DNA of 64,000 bases, taken from assembly GCA_036563645.1 (NCBI GenBank), contig DATCMA010000027.1:1-64000 (forward strand), written 5' to 3'. The translations under genes and the position numbers were made by a program. The DNA is from DATCMA01 sp036563645 (GTDB taxonomy: Bacteria > Actinomycetota > Actinomycetes > Mycobacteriales > Micromonosporaceae). How positions within the stretch are numbered: position 1 is the first letter of the stretch; each line of letters opens with the position of its first letter. Shown piece after piece: positions 20,015-28,426 of the stretch. Under the pieces are notes generated by a model. That model was given only the letters and a program-made list of their open reading frames with translations, was not told the DNA's origin and did not search any database.

Positions 20015-21304
20015 CTATTCCCTTCCCGACAGGGCGAACGCCCGCTCGGGCAACGGCCGGTGTCCGCCATGTCCGTCGACGGGGTCGCCGATCAGCCAGC
20101 CATCGGGGCCACGGCGGGCATAGCGAACGAGCAACGCCCAGTTGATGACGGTCAACGTGGTCAGGAGCACGGTGAAGAGCACGAGCGAGGTCCACAGGGC
20201 GCCCGCGGAGACCCCGGGACTGACCGCCTCATCGACCCGAAGCGCGCCGTAGATCGCCCACGGCTGACGTCCGTACTCGCGGAAGACCCAGCCGCTGATA
20301 TTGGCGACAAACGGCAGCGGGATCGCCGCGACGAGCACCACGAGGAGCGGTCGGAGGATTCGGCGCCGCACGAGCGCCCGGCGAATCAGGGCGACCGCCG
20401 TGACGATCGCAAGCAGACCGAGAACCACCCCGATGTAGAACATGAGGTTCTCCGCCACGGCCAGCGGGGTGACCGGCGGCAGATAGTCGCCTGGCCCGAA
20501 TTGCTCGACGAACCGCTGCTGCTGTTCGGCCGCGAGCTCCGGCTGAGTGGCCACGAGCTTGGTCGGCTGCTCCTCGAGGATCAACGGGAACTGATTGAGC
20601 CCGAACAGGAGCGTCAGCGGCGTGACGACCGGCGCGAGCCATCCGGCCAGACGCAGCGACCGGGTGAAGAACTCGGTGTGCGGGGTGCCGCGCCACAGGT
20701 GGTAGGCACTGACGCCCGCCACGACGAACACCCCGGTCGTCAGGCTCGCGGTGACCACGTGCGGCAGCGTGGTCCAGAGCGTCGGGTTGCCGACGAGCGC
20801 GGTGACGTCGTCCAGCAGCATCCGTCCGTCCACAATGGCGTATCCATCCGGGCGCTGCATGAAGGAATTCGCCACCAGCACCCAAAACGCCGAGAGGTAG
20901 GCGGTGGCCGCGACGAGCCAGATGAGTGCGAGATGCACCCAGCGGCGCAGGCGTCCCCAACCGAAAATCCACAGCCCGAGGAAGACGGACTCGAGGAAGA
21001 AGGCGCTCAGCGTCTCGACCGCCAGCCCGACGCCGAAGACCTCGGCGAATGAGGTCAGTCCCGCCCAGTTCAAGCCGAGCTGGAACTCCATGACCAGGCC
21101 GGTCACGATACCCAGCGCGTAGTTGATGACGTAGAGCTGACCCCAGAACTTCGTCATCCGCTCCATGAGCGGCTGGCGGGTAATGGTCCACCACGTCTGG
21201 AAGAGGACGACGATGGTGACCAAACCGAGCGTCAGCGCGACAAACGAGTAGTGGATGGACGAGGTCACCGCGAACTGGAGACGCGCCAGGTCCTGAGGGT
21301 CCAT
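20015..21304 (-). CDS. cydA: Cytochrome bd-type quinol oxidase subunit I
   Basis: A protein of 429 aa starting at the ATG at 21304 with GGAGG just upstream. Family marks seen: SSIHYSFVALTLG with His18 as the expected high-spin heme ligand, GVGLAVETLSAFFLESVFLGLWIFGW with conserved Glu residues, and GWVFREYGRQPWAIYG, the invariant GRQPW quinol-oxidase signature. The Q-loop (after LFGLNQFPLILEEQPTKLVATQ) is short, as in actinobacterial and Bacillus enzymes. The gene lies between the O-methyltransferase operon of the cluster and mmpL. A perfect TTTACCAGGTAAA palindrome stands 62 bases upstream. Confidence 0.93.
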   Translation of the reverse strand: MDPQDLARLQFAVTSSIHYSFVALTLGLVTIVVLFQTWWTITRQPLMERMTKFWGQLYVINYALGIVTGLVMEFQLGLNWAGLTSFAEVFGVGLAVETLSAFFLESVFLGLWIFGWGRLRRWVHLALIWLVAATAYLSAFWVLVANSFMQRPDGYAIVDGRMLLDDVTALVGNPTLWTTLPHVVTASLTTGVFVVAGVSAYHLWRGTPHTEFFTRSLRLAGWLAPVVTPLTLLFGLNQFPLILEEQPTKLVATQPELAAEQQQRFVEQFGPGDYLPPVTPLAVAENLMFYIGVVLGLLAIVTAVALIRRALVRRRILRPLLVVLVAAIPLPFVANISGWVFREYGRQPWAIYGALRVDEAVSPGVSAGALWTSLVLFTVLLTTLTVINWALLVRYARRGPDGWLIGDPVDGHGGHRPLPERAFALSGRE

Positions 21305-21365
21305 TGCGCCTCCATTCATTCTCATCCATCGATACGGCGTCAGCCGACGCAACGACGACGCTCAC

Positions 21366-21378
21366 TTTACCAGGTAAA
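21366..21378. promoter_or_regulatory. Putative TetR operator upstream of cydA-cydB-mmpL
   Basis: TTTACCAGGTAAA is a perfect 6-1-6 palindrome in the 128-base gap between the O-methyltransferase stop and the cydA start. The same palindrome, with a different centre base, stands in the SARP leader (53824-53836), and two degenerate copies lie between tetR and the MFS gene (40035, 40052). The shared motif suggests one repressor for all three loci. Confidence 0.65.
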
Positions 21379-21432
21379 AACTCTGATCGGATACACCCTC
21401 CTTTCGTGGCCGCTTTGCGCCGCCCGCGCGCC

Positions 21433-22497
21433 TCACCGGGGTTCCGCGGAGATCACCGCCCAGTCACCGACCACCGGATCGCCGGTCAGCGCGAATCCCC
21501 CCGCGGCCAACAGCTCGCGCCACTCCGCCACGGTGCGCTCCCGGCCGCCGAACACCACCAACATGTCGATATCGAGGAGCTTGGCGGGATCCCACTGATT
21601 GCCCGGCTCCACCACCTGTTCCAAGATCAGCAAACGAGCGGCGCGGTCGCCGATCGCCGCTCGGACCTGGCGCAGGATGCGCACCGCGTCCTCGTCCGGC
21701 CAGTCGTGCAGGACGTTCTTCAACAGGTAGAGATCGCATTCGCCCGGCAGCGGTCCGACGAAGAAGTCCCCCGCCATCAGGCTGACGCGGTCGGCGACGC
21801 CATGGGCCCGCAGCACCGGCTCGGCGCCGGCCACCACCGCCGGCCGATCGAAGAGCACGCCGTACGCCTGCGGATAGCGTGCCAACAGCGCGGCGAGAAA
21901 GTACCCCGCGCCCCCACCGATGTCGGCGACCCGGTGGAAGGTTCCGAAATCGAACCGCTCCAGGTACATCCGCCCAAGCCGCCGACTCATCACCGTCATC
22001 GCGGCGTCGAATCGACGGGATTCTTCCGGATGGGCGTCCAGGTAGGCCCAGAAGGACGTGCCCGTCATCTCCTGAAACGCGGTCCGCCCGGTCCGCAGCG
22101 TGGTGAGGAGATGCCCGAACGATTGCCAGAAATACGGCGATCCATCGAGCAGAATCGCTTCGCGGACTCCGTCGGGAAGGTCGCTGCGCAGCCCGTCGCC
22201 GAGCTCGGTGAGAGCGAACCAGCGCGGGCGCACTTCGTCGAAGACGCCGAACATCGCAGCCACGCGCATGAGCCGGTAGAGGGTCGGCGCGTGACACCCC
22301 GTGAGGCGGGCGAGCTCATCGACCGGTCGGGGGCCGTCGACCAGGTGAGCCGCGACGTCCACCTCGGCGAGCGCGCAGATCACGGCAGAGATCCGCTGTC
22401 CGTTCGCGAGGAGCATCAGCTTGAGCCGAGGCGACATCTCCTCGGTCGGCAGGGTGGTCGGCGGGGACACCACCACGTCGGCGGGTCGGCTGCTCAT
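21433..22497 (-). CDS. SAM-dependent O-methyltransferase (polyketide-tailoring type)
   Basis: A protein of 354 aa of the plant-COMT/DnrK-like methyltransferase family. An N-terminal helical dimerisation/winged-helix domain (about 20-110) is followed by a Rossmann domain with the SAM motif VADIGGGAGYFLAAL (190-204). Also seen are LKNVLHDWPDEDAVRILRQ and ILEQVVEPGNQWDP. It most likely methylates a hydroxyl of the aromatic aglycone or of a sugar. The ATG overlaps the TGA of the upstream monooxygenase gene (ATGA), so it is translationally coupled as last gene of GT-flavin reductase-monooxygenase-methyltransferase. Confidence 0.88.
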   Translation of the reverse strand: MSSRPADVVVSPPTTLPTEEMSPRLKLMLLANGQRISAVICALAEVDVAAHLVDGPRPVDELARLTGCHAPTLYRLMRVAAMFGVFDEVRPRWFALTELGDGLRSDLPDGVREAILLDGSPYFWQSFGHLLTTLRTGRTAFQEMTGTSFWAYLDAHPEESRRFDAAMTVMSRRLGRMYLERFDFGTFHRVADIGGGAGYFLAALLARYPQAYGVLFDRPAVVAGAEPVLRAHGVADRVSLMAGDFFVGPLPGECDLYLLKNVLHDWPDEDAVRILRQVRAAIGDRAARLLILEQVVEPGNQWDPAKLLDIDMLVVFGGRERTVAEWRELLAAGGFALTGDPVVGDWAVISAEPR

Positions 22498-23633
22498 GGT
22501 TGGGCTCCTTGCATCTGGTTGAAGACATGCGCCGCATACGCCTGAGCGTTCGGTCCAAAGCGCAACGCGAAGTGACTCGCCGCGCTGTGCACGTCGCGCC
22601 ACGCCCGCTGAACGACGCTGCCGTCGGCCTGTCCGCGCGCTCCGCCCATCCGGAAAATCTCGTCCATCGCCGCGACGAGCAGGTCGGCGACCATGGAGAA
22701 GTCGCGGGGACCGCGGACGACTTCGACCTCGGTGAGATCGCCTCGGTCGGCGACGGCCGCGGCGCGCTCGCTGAGCAGCCACGCCGCGTCGATACGGGCG
22801 CTGGCCCTCGCGAGGGCGAGCTGCACGAGTTCGGAATCCCGGCTTCGGCCGCCGGTGACGTCGCGCTTGTCGGCGATCCACGCCGACCACACGCGGATGG
22901 CGGCTCGTGCGGCCCCCAACGCGGGACCAATGAAGGTCAAACCGTTGACCGCCTTGAAGGGAACCCGGTGACAGGCGTCCGCGAACGCGGGAGCGCGGCC
23001 AGCGGCGAGGTCGGAATTGGGGTACGAGAACTCGGCGGGGACGAACACGTCGGACAGGACGACCGCGTTGCTATCGGTGCCCCTCAGCCCAAGGTTGAAC
23101 CACGTGTCCACCACCCGGTAGTGCCGGCGGGGGACGAGAAAGAACCGATACTCCGGGCGCGGATCACCAGGGGCCATGCCGCCGAGGAGGATCCACTCCG
23201 CGTCCGAGGCGCCGCTCGCGAAGGTCCACTCACCACTGAGTCGCCAACCTCCGGGGGCCACCTCGACCCGGCCCGCCGGGGCGACCGACGCCGCGATCCG
23301 GGTGTCCGGCCCGTGCTGCCACAGCGCCTCCTGCGCCGCGATCGGCAGGTGAGCTGCCATCCGGCCGAGGATGGCGAGCACCGCGCCGATCCACGCCGCC
23401 GACGCACAGCCCTCCCCCACAGTGGCCACCGCGCGAAGCAGCTCGACATAGGAGCCCCCGCGCCCGCCCCACCGTGTCGGCACCAGGTGCCGGGCGAACC
23501 CGGCGTCGACGAGCATGTCGAGGAGCTCGGGCGCCACTCGGCGAGCCGACTCCGTCTCGGCCGCCCGTCGTGCGGCCTCGTCCCGGACGACCTCGGCCGC
23601 CACCAAGAAATCGGACTGTATCGCTTGCGTCAT
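22494..23633 (-). CDS. FMNH2-dependent monooxygenase, acyl-CoA dehydrogenase fold (class D)
   Basis: A protein of 379 aa from the ATG at 23633 with GAGAGG eight bases upstream. It has the acyl-CoA dehydrogenase layout (N-terminal helices, central beta domain with GEWTFASGASDAEWILLGG, C-terminal four-helix bundle), but the pairing with a flavin reductase marks it as the oxygenase half of a two-component system like ActVA-ORF5 or HsaA. VSVGEGCASAAWI-like and GRAPAFADACHRVPF regions match that group. It would hydroxylate an aromatic ring of the polyketide with FMNH2 and O2. It is encoded directly after its probable partner reductase. Confidence 0.85.
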   Translation of the reverse strand: MTQAIQSDFLVAAEVVRDEAARRAAETESARRVAPELLDMLVDAGFARHLVPTRWGGRGGSYVELLRAVATVGEGCASAAWIGAVLAILGRMAAHLPIAAQEALWQHGPDTRIAASVAPAGRVEVAPGGWRLSGEWTFASGASDAEWILLGGMAPGDPRPEYRFFLVPRRHYRVVDTWFNLGLRGTDSNAVVLSDVFVPAEFSYPNSDLAAGRAPAFADACHRVPFKAVNGLTFIGPALGAARAAIRVWSAWIADKRDVTGGRSRDSELVQLALARASARIDAAWLLSERAAAVADRGDLTEVEVVRGPRDFSMVADLLVAAMDEIFRMGGARGQADGSVVQRAWRDVHSAASHFALRFGPNAQAYAAHVFNQMQGAQP

Positions 23634-23674
23634 CGTCGTCGCCTCTCGTGTCGTGACGACCGGCATGCGCCGGT

Positions 23675-24187
23675 TCATCGCTGCGCCAGGGGAAGGAGGC
23701 GGCCGAAACCGCGCCGGAAATACAGCAAGGGCTCGCCGTCGCCGGCTTCTGCCCGGTGCACCTCGCCGAACACGACTACGTGGTCGCCGGCGTCAGTGAT
23801 CCCCGTGGTGCGGCACTCCAAGCACGCCAAGCTGTCGCCGAGCACGGGGACCCCATACGCGCCGGGTGCCGTCGCGACCGCGGCGAACTTGTCCGCGCCC
23901 CGCGTGGCGAACGTCCGGGCGATCTCCTCTTGCCCGAGACGGAGGATGTGCACCGCGAACCCCGGAGCCGCGCCGAACACCGGCCGGCACTGCGCGGAAT
24001 TGCTGAGGCAGAACGCCACCAACGGTGGATCGAGGGACACCGGGGCGAACGACGTGGCGGTAAATCCCCACGGCCGTCCGGTGAGGTCCACCGTGGTAAT
24101 CACCGTCACCCCGCTGGCCCAGCGGGAGAGCACCTCGCGCAGCAGCGTCTGGCTGCGGAGCGCGGCAGCGGCCTGGTAAGTGGTCAT
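23675..24187 (-). CDS. NAD(P)H:flavin oxidoreductase, monooxygenase component
   Basis: A protein of 170 aa of the HpaC/ActVB-like flavin reductase family: VLSRWASGVTVITTVD, GFTATSFAPVSLDPPLVAFCLS (flavin binding), and GDHVVVFGEVHRAE. It reduces free FMN or FAD for the adjacent class D oxygenase. Two starts are possible. A GTG at 24199 overlaps the glycosyltransferase TGA (GTGA), and the ATG at 24187 has GTGAGG six bases upstream; I chose the ATG. Either way the gene is tightly coupled to the glycosyltransferase before it. Confidence 0.87.
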   Translation of the reverse strand: MTTYQAAAALRSQTLLREVLSRWASGVTVITTVDLTGRPWGFTATSFAPVSLDPPLVAFCLSNSAQCRPVFGAAPGFAVHILRLGQEEIARTFATRGADKFAAVATAPGAYGVPVLGDSLACLECRTTGITDAGDHVVVFGEVHRAEAGDGEPLLYFRRGFGRLLPLAQR

Positions 24188-24195
24188 CGCCGCCC

Positions 24196-25410
24196 TCACC
24201 CGGTGGCCAACGCGACGAGCTGGGGCACGATCTCCGCCGGGCTCGGCTGGGCGAGCATCTCCTCCCGCAACGCCAGGGCCCGTTCGCGGAAGCCAGGATC
24301 ATCGAGGATGCGCGCGACCGCCTCTGCGATCGCCTCCCCGATCTCCTCCCCGAAATCGTTCTGCGCCAGGTGAAGACCGGCACCGACATCCTCCAGCCGG
24401 TCGCCCGTCATCATCTGCTCCGGACGCGGAGACACGATCACCTGAGGCGTACCCGAGATGCTCGCGGTCATGGTGGTGCCGCCACCACCCTGGTGCACGA
24501 CGACGGCGCAGGTCGGCAGCACCTGGTACAAGGGGATCGGACCGGCGGCGACGACCTCCTGCGGCAGGTCGCCCAGGGCATCGAGTTGGGCCGGAGTAAC
24601 CGCGAGGACCACCTCCACGCCGAGCTTCGCGATCGCGGCCAGCGTCGCCGATAGGGCAGCAGTGCCGCCGCCGGCCCCGATCCGCCCGGCCGTCACCCCC
24701 CAGGTGAGGCACACCCGGGGCCGACGCACCGGATCGAGCACCCACGTGGGCATCGAACCGGGACCGTTGTAGGGGACGTAGCGATAGCTGACGCGCCGGT
24801 GCGGGCCAGGCACCCGCAGGCTGAGCGGACACGGGTCGAGCCAGAACGCGGGATCCCACCGCGGCTCGACGCCGAACGGCTCGAACAACTTGACGTAGCC
24901 CGGCAGCGGCTGGTCCGTGCCGAGCTCCCGCTCGTTCCGTGGCACCGCCGTGCTCCCCCACATGGTGGCCACGGTGGGCACCCCGACGACCGCTCCCGCT
25001 ACCGCCCCGGCGAACGTCACCGCGTCATGGATGATCAAGTCGGGCCGCCAGCGCTGGGCCACCGTGACCACGCCGTCGGCCATCACCTCCGCCATCCGGA
25101 TTTGCTTGCCACCCAACGCCCGGAGCAGGTCGACCTGCGCGCGGTTGAGTCGACGGGGGTCGAGCCACCAGTCGCGGGGCCAGCGCTTTTGCGAATGCCA
25201 CGCGGCGAGCCCGTCCCGGGTAGCCATCCCCGCCAGGTCCGGATCGGGGCCAATGTCCACGGCGGTCAGTCCGGCCCGGTTGACCGCGTCGACGAGGCCG
25301 CTCGTGGTCGCGACCCGGACGTCATGTCCGGCGGCCTGAAGCGCCCACCCGAAGGGCACCATCGGGTAGAGGTGTGATGGCCACGCCCAGGTTGTGAAAA
25401 GCACTCGCAT
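24196..25410 (-). CDS. Glycosyltransferase 1 (GT-B, GT1 family, polyketide deoxysugar transfer)
   Basis: A protein of 404 aa starting MRVLFTTWAWPSHLYPMVP at the ATG at 25410, with AGGAGGGG upstream. The C-terminal nucleotide-sugar region reads CAVVVHQGGGGTTMTASISGTPQ followed by RPEQMMTGDRL, the usual macrolide/aromatic polyketide type. The loop HQGGGGT differs from the HHGGSGT of the other two glycosyltransferases here, so it is not a recent duplicate and may have a different task, for instance the first sugar or a C-linkage. The gene heads the operon GT, flavin reductase, monooxygenase, O-methyltransferase. Confidence 0.9.
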   Translation of the reverse strand: MRVLFTTWAWPSHLYPMVPFGWALQAAGHDVRVATTSGLVDAVNRAGLTAVDIGPDPDLAGMATRDGLAAWHSQKRWPRDWWLDPRRLNRAQVDLLRALGGKQIRMAEVMADGVVTVAQRWRPDLIIHDAVTFAGAVAGAVVGVPTVATMWGSTAVPRNERELGTDQPLPGYVKLFEPFGVEPRWDPAFWLDPCPLSLRVPGPHRRVSYRYVPYNGPGSMPTWVLDPVRRPRVCLTWGVTAGRIGAGGGTAALSATLAAIAKLGVEVVLAVTPAQLDALGDLPQEVVAAGPIPLYQVLPTCAVVVHQGGGGTTMTASISGTPQVIVSPRPEQMMTGDRLEDVGAGLHLAQNDFGEEIGEAIAEAVARILDDPGFRERALALREEMLAQPSPAEIVPQLVALATG

Positions 25411-25462
25411 CCTGGGACCCCTCCTGTCGTACGCGTCGCGGGTCGACTGTGCCGCCGTCCGC

Positions 25463-25491
25463 TCGACCCTCGGTCGAGCACCCCTCAAGCC
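25463..25491 (+). promoter_or_regulatory. SARP-type triple direct repeat in the GT1/SDR divergent promoter
   Basis: Three heptamers TCGACCC (25463), TCGAGCA (25474) and TCAAGCC (25485) follow one another at exact 11-bp steps on the plus strand. CACTGT (25500-25505), fitting xAxxxT, begins eight bases after the last. The SDR start lies 72 bases from the last repeat. The divergent glycosyltransferase starts at 25410, so one site could serve both directions. Confidence 0.7.
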
Positions 25492-25556
25492 CAGCCCCGC
25501 ACTGTCGGATGCGACTCCCACGGCTACGAGCCGGCACCTCGTCGAAAGGGATGTCG

Positions 25557-26306
25557 ATGGACATGGGATTGACAGGCCGGCGGGTGTTGGTCACCGGTGG
25601 CAGTCGGGGCATCGGATTGGCGACCGCGCGCGCCTTCGCCCGGGAGGGCGCGCGCGTCGCGATCACCTATGGATCAGATGAGGCGCGGGCCCGGTCCGTC
25701 GTCGCGGAGCTCCCCCACGCCCGCTACCTGCGCTGTCGCCTCGAGGACCCCGACGACCCACCACGGGTGATCGCCGAGCTGACCGAGTGCTGGGGCGGTG
25801 TCGACGTCCTCGTGGCGAACGCCCTGCGCCGTGGTCGCCGCCGGCCGCCGACGGAGCATATGGAGGATGTCGACCCGCGGGAATGGGCCCCGCTCATCGA
25901 CGACAACCTCGGGGGAACCATCCGGCTGATCCAACAGGTGCTGCCCGGCATGCGGCGCAACGGTTGGGGCCGCATCGTGCTGATCTCGTCGCACGTGGCG
26001 CACGACGGCAGCAGAGGCCAGGAGTTCTACGGCGCGACCAAGGCCGCCCTCTACGGACTCGCACGGAGCCTGGCCTGGGACGTGGGACGCGACGGCGTCC
26101 TGGTCAACGTGGTCAGCCCCGGTCTGACCGCCACCGAGGGGGTGCTGACCGCGCTGCCGGAGGCGGTTCGGCGGCGGGAGGCCGAGCTCACCCCCACGGG
26201 ACGGCTGAGCCGACCGGAGGAGGTGGCCGCGGCGATCGTCTTTCTCGCGTCAGCGGCCAACGGCCACATCAATGGGGAGAACCTCACGGTGGCGGGCGGA
26301 CGCTGA
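25557..26306 (+). CDS. Short-chain dehydrogenase/reductase, polyketide ketoreductase type
   Basis: A protein of about 249 aa. NAD(P) site VLVTGGSRGIGLATA near the N-terminus; catalytic Ser in LISSHVAHDGS and Tyr/Lys in FYGATKAALYG (the Tyr-x3-Lys of true ketoreductases). GAAAGGG ends six bases before the ATG at 25557; ATGs at 25551 and 25563 are in frame and also possible. It is the likely ketoreductase of the aromatic polyketide or of an oxygenated intermediate. It is the only cluster tailoring gene on the plus strand in this part, controlled by the triple SARP repeat upstream, and it ends convergently at the terminator. Confidence 0.85.
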   Translation: MDMGLTGRRVLVTGGSRGIGLATARAFAREGARVAITYGSDEARARSVVAELPHARYLRCRLEDPDDPPRVIAELTECWGGVDVLVANALRRGRRRPPTEHMEDVDPREWAPLIDDNLGGTIRLIQQVLPGMRRNGWGRIVLISSHVAHDGSRGQEFYGATKAALYGLARSLAWDVGRDGVLVNVVSPGLTATEGVLTALPEAVRRREAELTPTGRLSRPEEVAAAIVFLASAANGHINGENLTVAGGR

Positions 26307-26423
26307 TCGCCTCACGCCGCGTGTCACGGTCGCGAGAGGTCACACTGCCCTGGCCGCGCGATCAAGCTGCCGTAGCCAGCGCGCGACCAAGGAGACACGG
26401 CTCACGTCCCACAAGGAAAAAGA

Positions 26424-26457
26424 CGGGATGGTGCCGGGCTTTTCCGGCACCATCCCG
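26424..26457. terminator. Bidirectional rho-independent-type hairpin between SDR and ABM genes
   Basis: Arms 26424-26437 and 26444-26457 pair perfectly over 14 bp around the loop GCTTTT. On the minus strand the stem is followed by GTCTTTTTCCTT, a T-run suited to ending the long leftward operon. The plus-strand SDR gene also ends just before it. Confidence 0.8.
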
Positions 26458-26463
26458 GCGGAT

Positions 26464-26805
26464 TCAGCGGGCAGCGGGCTCCGTGACCGCCTCACCCGGG
26501 CTCTCCGCCGCCGATTGGTGGCTCGCTGACTCGACCTCGACGAAGACATCCGGCTCGGGAATCGCGTGCGCGCCGAGCAGCTTGACCTGGCTACGGAATC
26601 CCTCGCCCTGCATCGCCGCGCGGTGCTGCTCCGCGCTCGCCCAGTGCGCGATCTCGACGTAGACCTTTGGATTGCGCTGTGACCGGTACAGGGTGTGCCC
26701 GAGGAAACCGGGCTGCGCGCTCATGTACTCGGTGATCTTGCCGAGAATCCGCTCGAACTCCTCGGTGTCACCCGTGACTGTCAGCCGATTGATGACCGTG
26801 GCCAC
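26464..26805 (-). CDS. Antibiotic biosynthesis monooxygenase (ABM) domain protein
   Basis: A protein of 113 aa from a GTG with AAGGAGG at good spacing. One ferredoxin-like ABM domain: INRLTVTGDTEEFERILGKI, QPGFLGHTLYRSQRNPKVYVEIAHWASAEQHRAA. Relatives in aromatic polyketide clusters oxidise anthrones or naphthacenones to quinones without a cofactor, and others act as cyclases, so either role is possible. It is the last gene of the long leftward operon, 25 bases after the acyl-CoA ligase and just before the terminator. Confidence 0.85.
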   Translation of the reverse strand: MATVINRLTVTGDTEEFERILGKITEYMSAQPGFLGHTLYRSQRNPKVYVEIAHWASAEQHRAAMQGEGFRSQVKLLGAHAIPEPDVFVEVESASHQSAAESPGEAVTEPAAR

Positions 26806-26830
26806 CGTGGCCCTCCTTCCTCGTTCGCTC

Positions 26831-28426
26831 TCACACGGCGTGCCCGCCCACCGACGCGTGACCCAGGCTCGACGCGTGCTGTCCAAATCGGTCACGCAAC
26901 CTGTGCCGCACGACGCGGCGCAGAATCTTTCCGTTTCCTGAGCGGGGAATTCGCTCGGTCCGCAGGAGTCCGTGCAACCGCTGGTAGTAGGGAACCTGTC
27001 GGTTGACGTACTCCATCAGCTCCGCGAGGTCGCCGTCGTCGCCCTCGGCGAGCACGACCTCGCCGTACGCGACGGCGCCACTGAACGGCACCGGCACGTC
27101 AGCGACCGCGCAGTCCACCACCCGGGGGTGGGTGCGGAGCACGCGTTCGATCTCGCTCGGTGCCACGAGCCAGTTGTCACACTTGAAGACGTCCTTGATC
27201 CGGTCGACCAGGAAGAGGTAGCCCTCGTCGTCCTGGTATCCCAGATCCCCAGTGGAGAACCAGCCGTCTTCGTCGAGGTGGGCAGAATCGGGCTGCCCCA
27301 GGTAGCCCCGCATGACTTGGGGCCCCCGCACCTGCACCTCGCCGAGCTGTCCCGCCGGTAGCTCCGCCCGACTGTGCACGTCGACGATTCGGCACTGCGT
27401 TCCCGCGACGACCTGCCCGACCGACCCTGGTCGGGGCCGCTCCGGACGATCGCAGTGGGTCAGCGGAGACGTCTCCGCCAGCCCGTACCCCTGCACCACA
27501 GGGATCCCCCAGTGGCGGCTGAGCACCGCCGCGGCGGCCGGATCCAGCGCCGATCCGCCGGAGAAGACCGCTGTGACGGTCTGGAAGCGCAGCTCGGGAA
27601 GCCGGGGGTCGGCCGCCATCCGGGCCAGACGGACCGGCAGGCTATAGAAGTGCGTCGCGCCGTACCGATTCGCGGCGTCGACCGCGCCGACCGGATCCTC
27701 CACGGGATAGAGCACCTGGGTGGCGGCGGCGAAGACCGCCGAGTTGAGGTGCATGGGGTGGTAGGTCGGCAGGTTGTTGAACGCGACCGAGGACTCGCCG
27801 AGCCGATGCGCGTCGACGATTTGGCCGGCGTTCACCACGAGATTCCTATGCGTGAGCTGGACTCCCTTCGGATCCCCTGTGGTGCCGCTCGTGAACTGGA
27901 CACACACCACGTCCGTCACCTCGCGCGCGGGCGGCAGCTCCGCGGACGCCGGCTCGTCGTCCGCCCACCGCTCGGGGACGAGCGTCTCGCCGAGGACGAC
28001 GACGTCGCGCAGGGACGGCAACTCCGGGTGCAGCGACGCGATGGGCTCGGCGAGCGCGGCTGAGCTGAGCACCAGAACCGCGCCGCTGGTGGCCAGGACG
28101 TGGCGCAGCGCGTCCCGGCTGAGCACCGCGTTGACCAGCACGATGACGTTGCCGCTGCGGGCAATGCCGTAGTAGGCGGCGGCGAAGGCTGGCGTCAGCT
28201 CGCTCACCACCGCGACGGCCTGCCGCGGCGCGCCGAGACGGCGACGCAGGGCGGCCGCGATCGCGTTGGCCGCCGCGTCGAGCTCGGCGAAACTCGTCCG
28301 ACCTCCGGCGGCGTCGATGATGGCGGTCCGGTCGGGTGCGCGGAGCGCCGCCCGCCGCAACAAGCCGTCGAGGAACTCGTCGGCGACGGGCGGCGGCGTG
28401 CCACCGTCCGTGGGCATCTCAGACAC
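26831..28426 (-). CDS. Acyl-CoA ligase / AMP-forming adenylating enzyme
   Basis: A protein of 531 aa with all ANL landmarks: VQFTSGTTGDPKGVQLTH (P-loop), VVQGYGLAETSP (A5), DGWFSTGDLGY (A7), LVDRIKDVFKCDNWLVAPSEIE (hinge and A8) and IPRSGNGKILRR (A10 Lys). It overlaps the aromatase/cyclase gene by a few bases. The GTG at 28426 or an in-frame ATG at 28417 could start it. MtmL of mithramycin and related ligases in tetracyclic polyketide clusters are thought to help ring formation. Here it could equally activate a carboxylic acid for acylation, for example a chain released from the type I PKS. Confidence 0.88.
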   Translation of the reverse strand: MSEMPTDGGTPPPVADEFLDGLLRRAALRAPDRTAIIDAAGGRTSFAELDAAANAIAAALRRRLGAPRQAVAVVSELTPAFAAAYYGIARSGNVIVLVNAVLSRDALRHVLATSGAVLVLSSAALAEPIASLHPELPSLRDVVVLGETLVPERWADDEPASAELPPAREVTDVVCVQFTSGTTGDPKGVQLTHRNLVVNAGQIVDAHRLGESSVAFNNLPTYHPMHLNSAVFAAATQVLYPVEDPVGAVDAANRYGATHFYSLPVRLARMAADPRLPELRFQTVTAVFSGGSALDPAAAAVLSRHWGIPVVQGYGLAETSPLTHCDRPERPRPGSVGQVVAGTQCRIVDVHSRAELPAGQLGEVQVRGPQVMRGYLGQPDSAHLDEDGWFSTGDLGYQDDEGYLFLVDRIKDVFKCDNWLVAPSEIERVLRTHPRVVDCAVADVPVPFSGAVAYGEVVLAEGDDGDLAELMEYVNRQVPYYQRLHGLLRTERIPRSGNGKILRRVVRHRLRDRFGQHASSLGHASVGGHAV

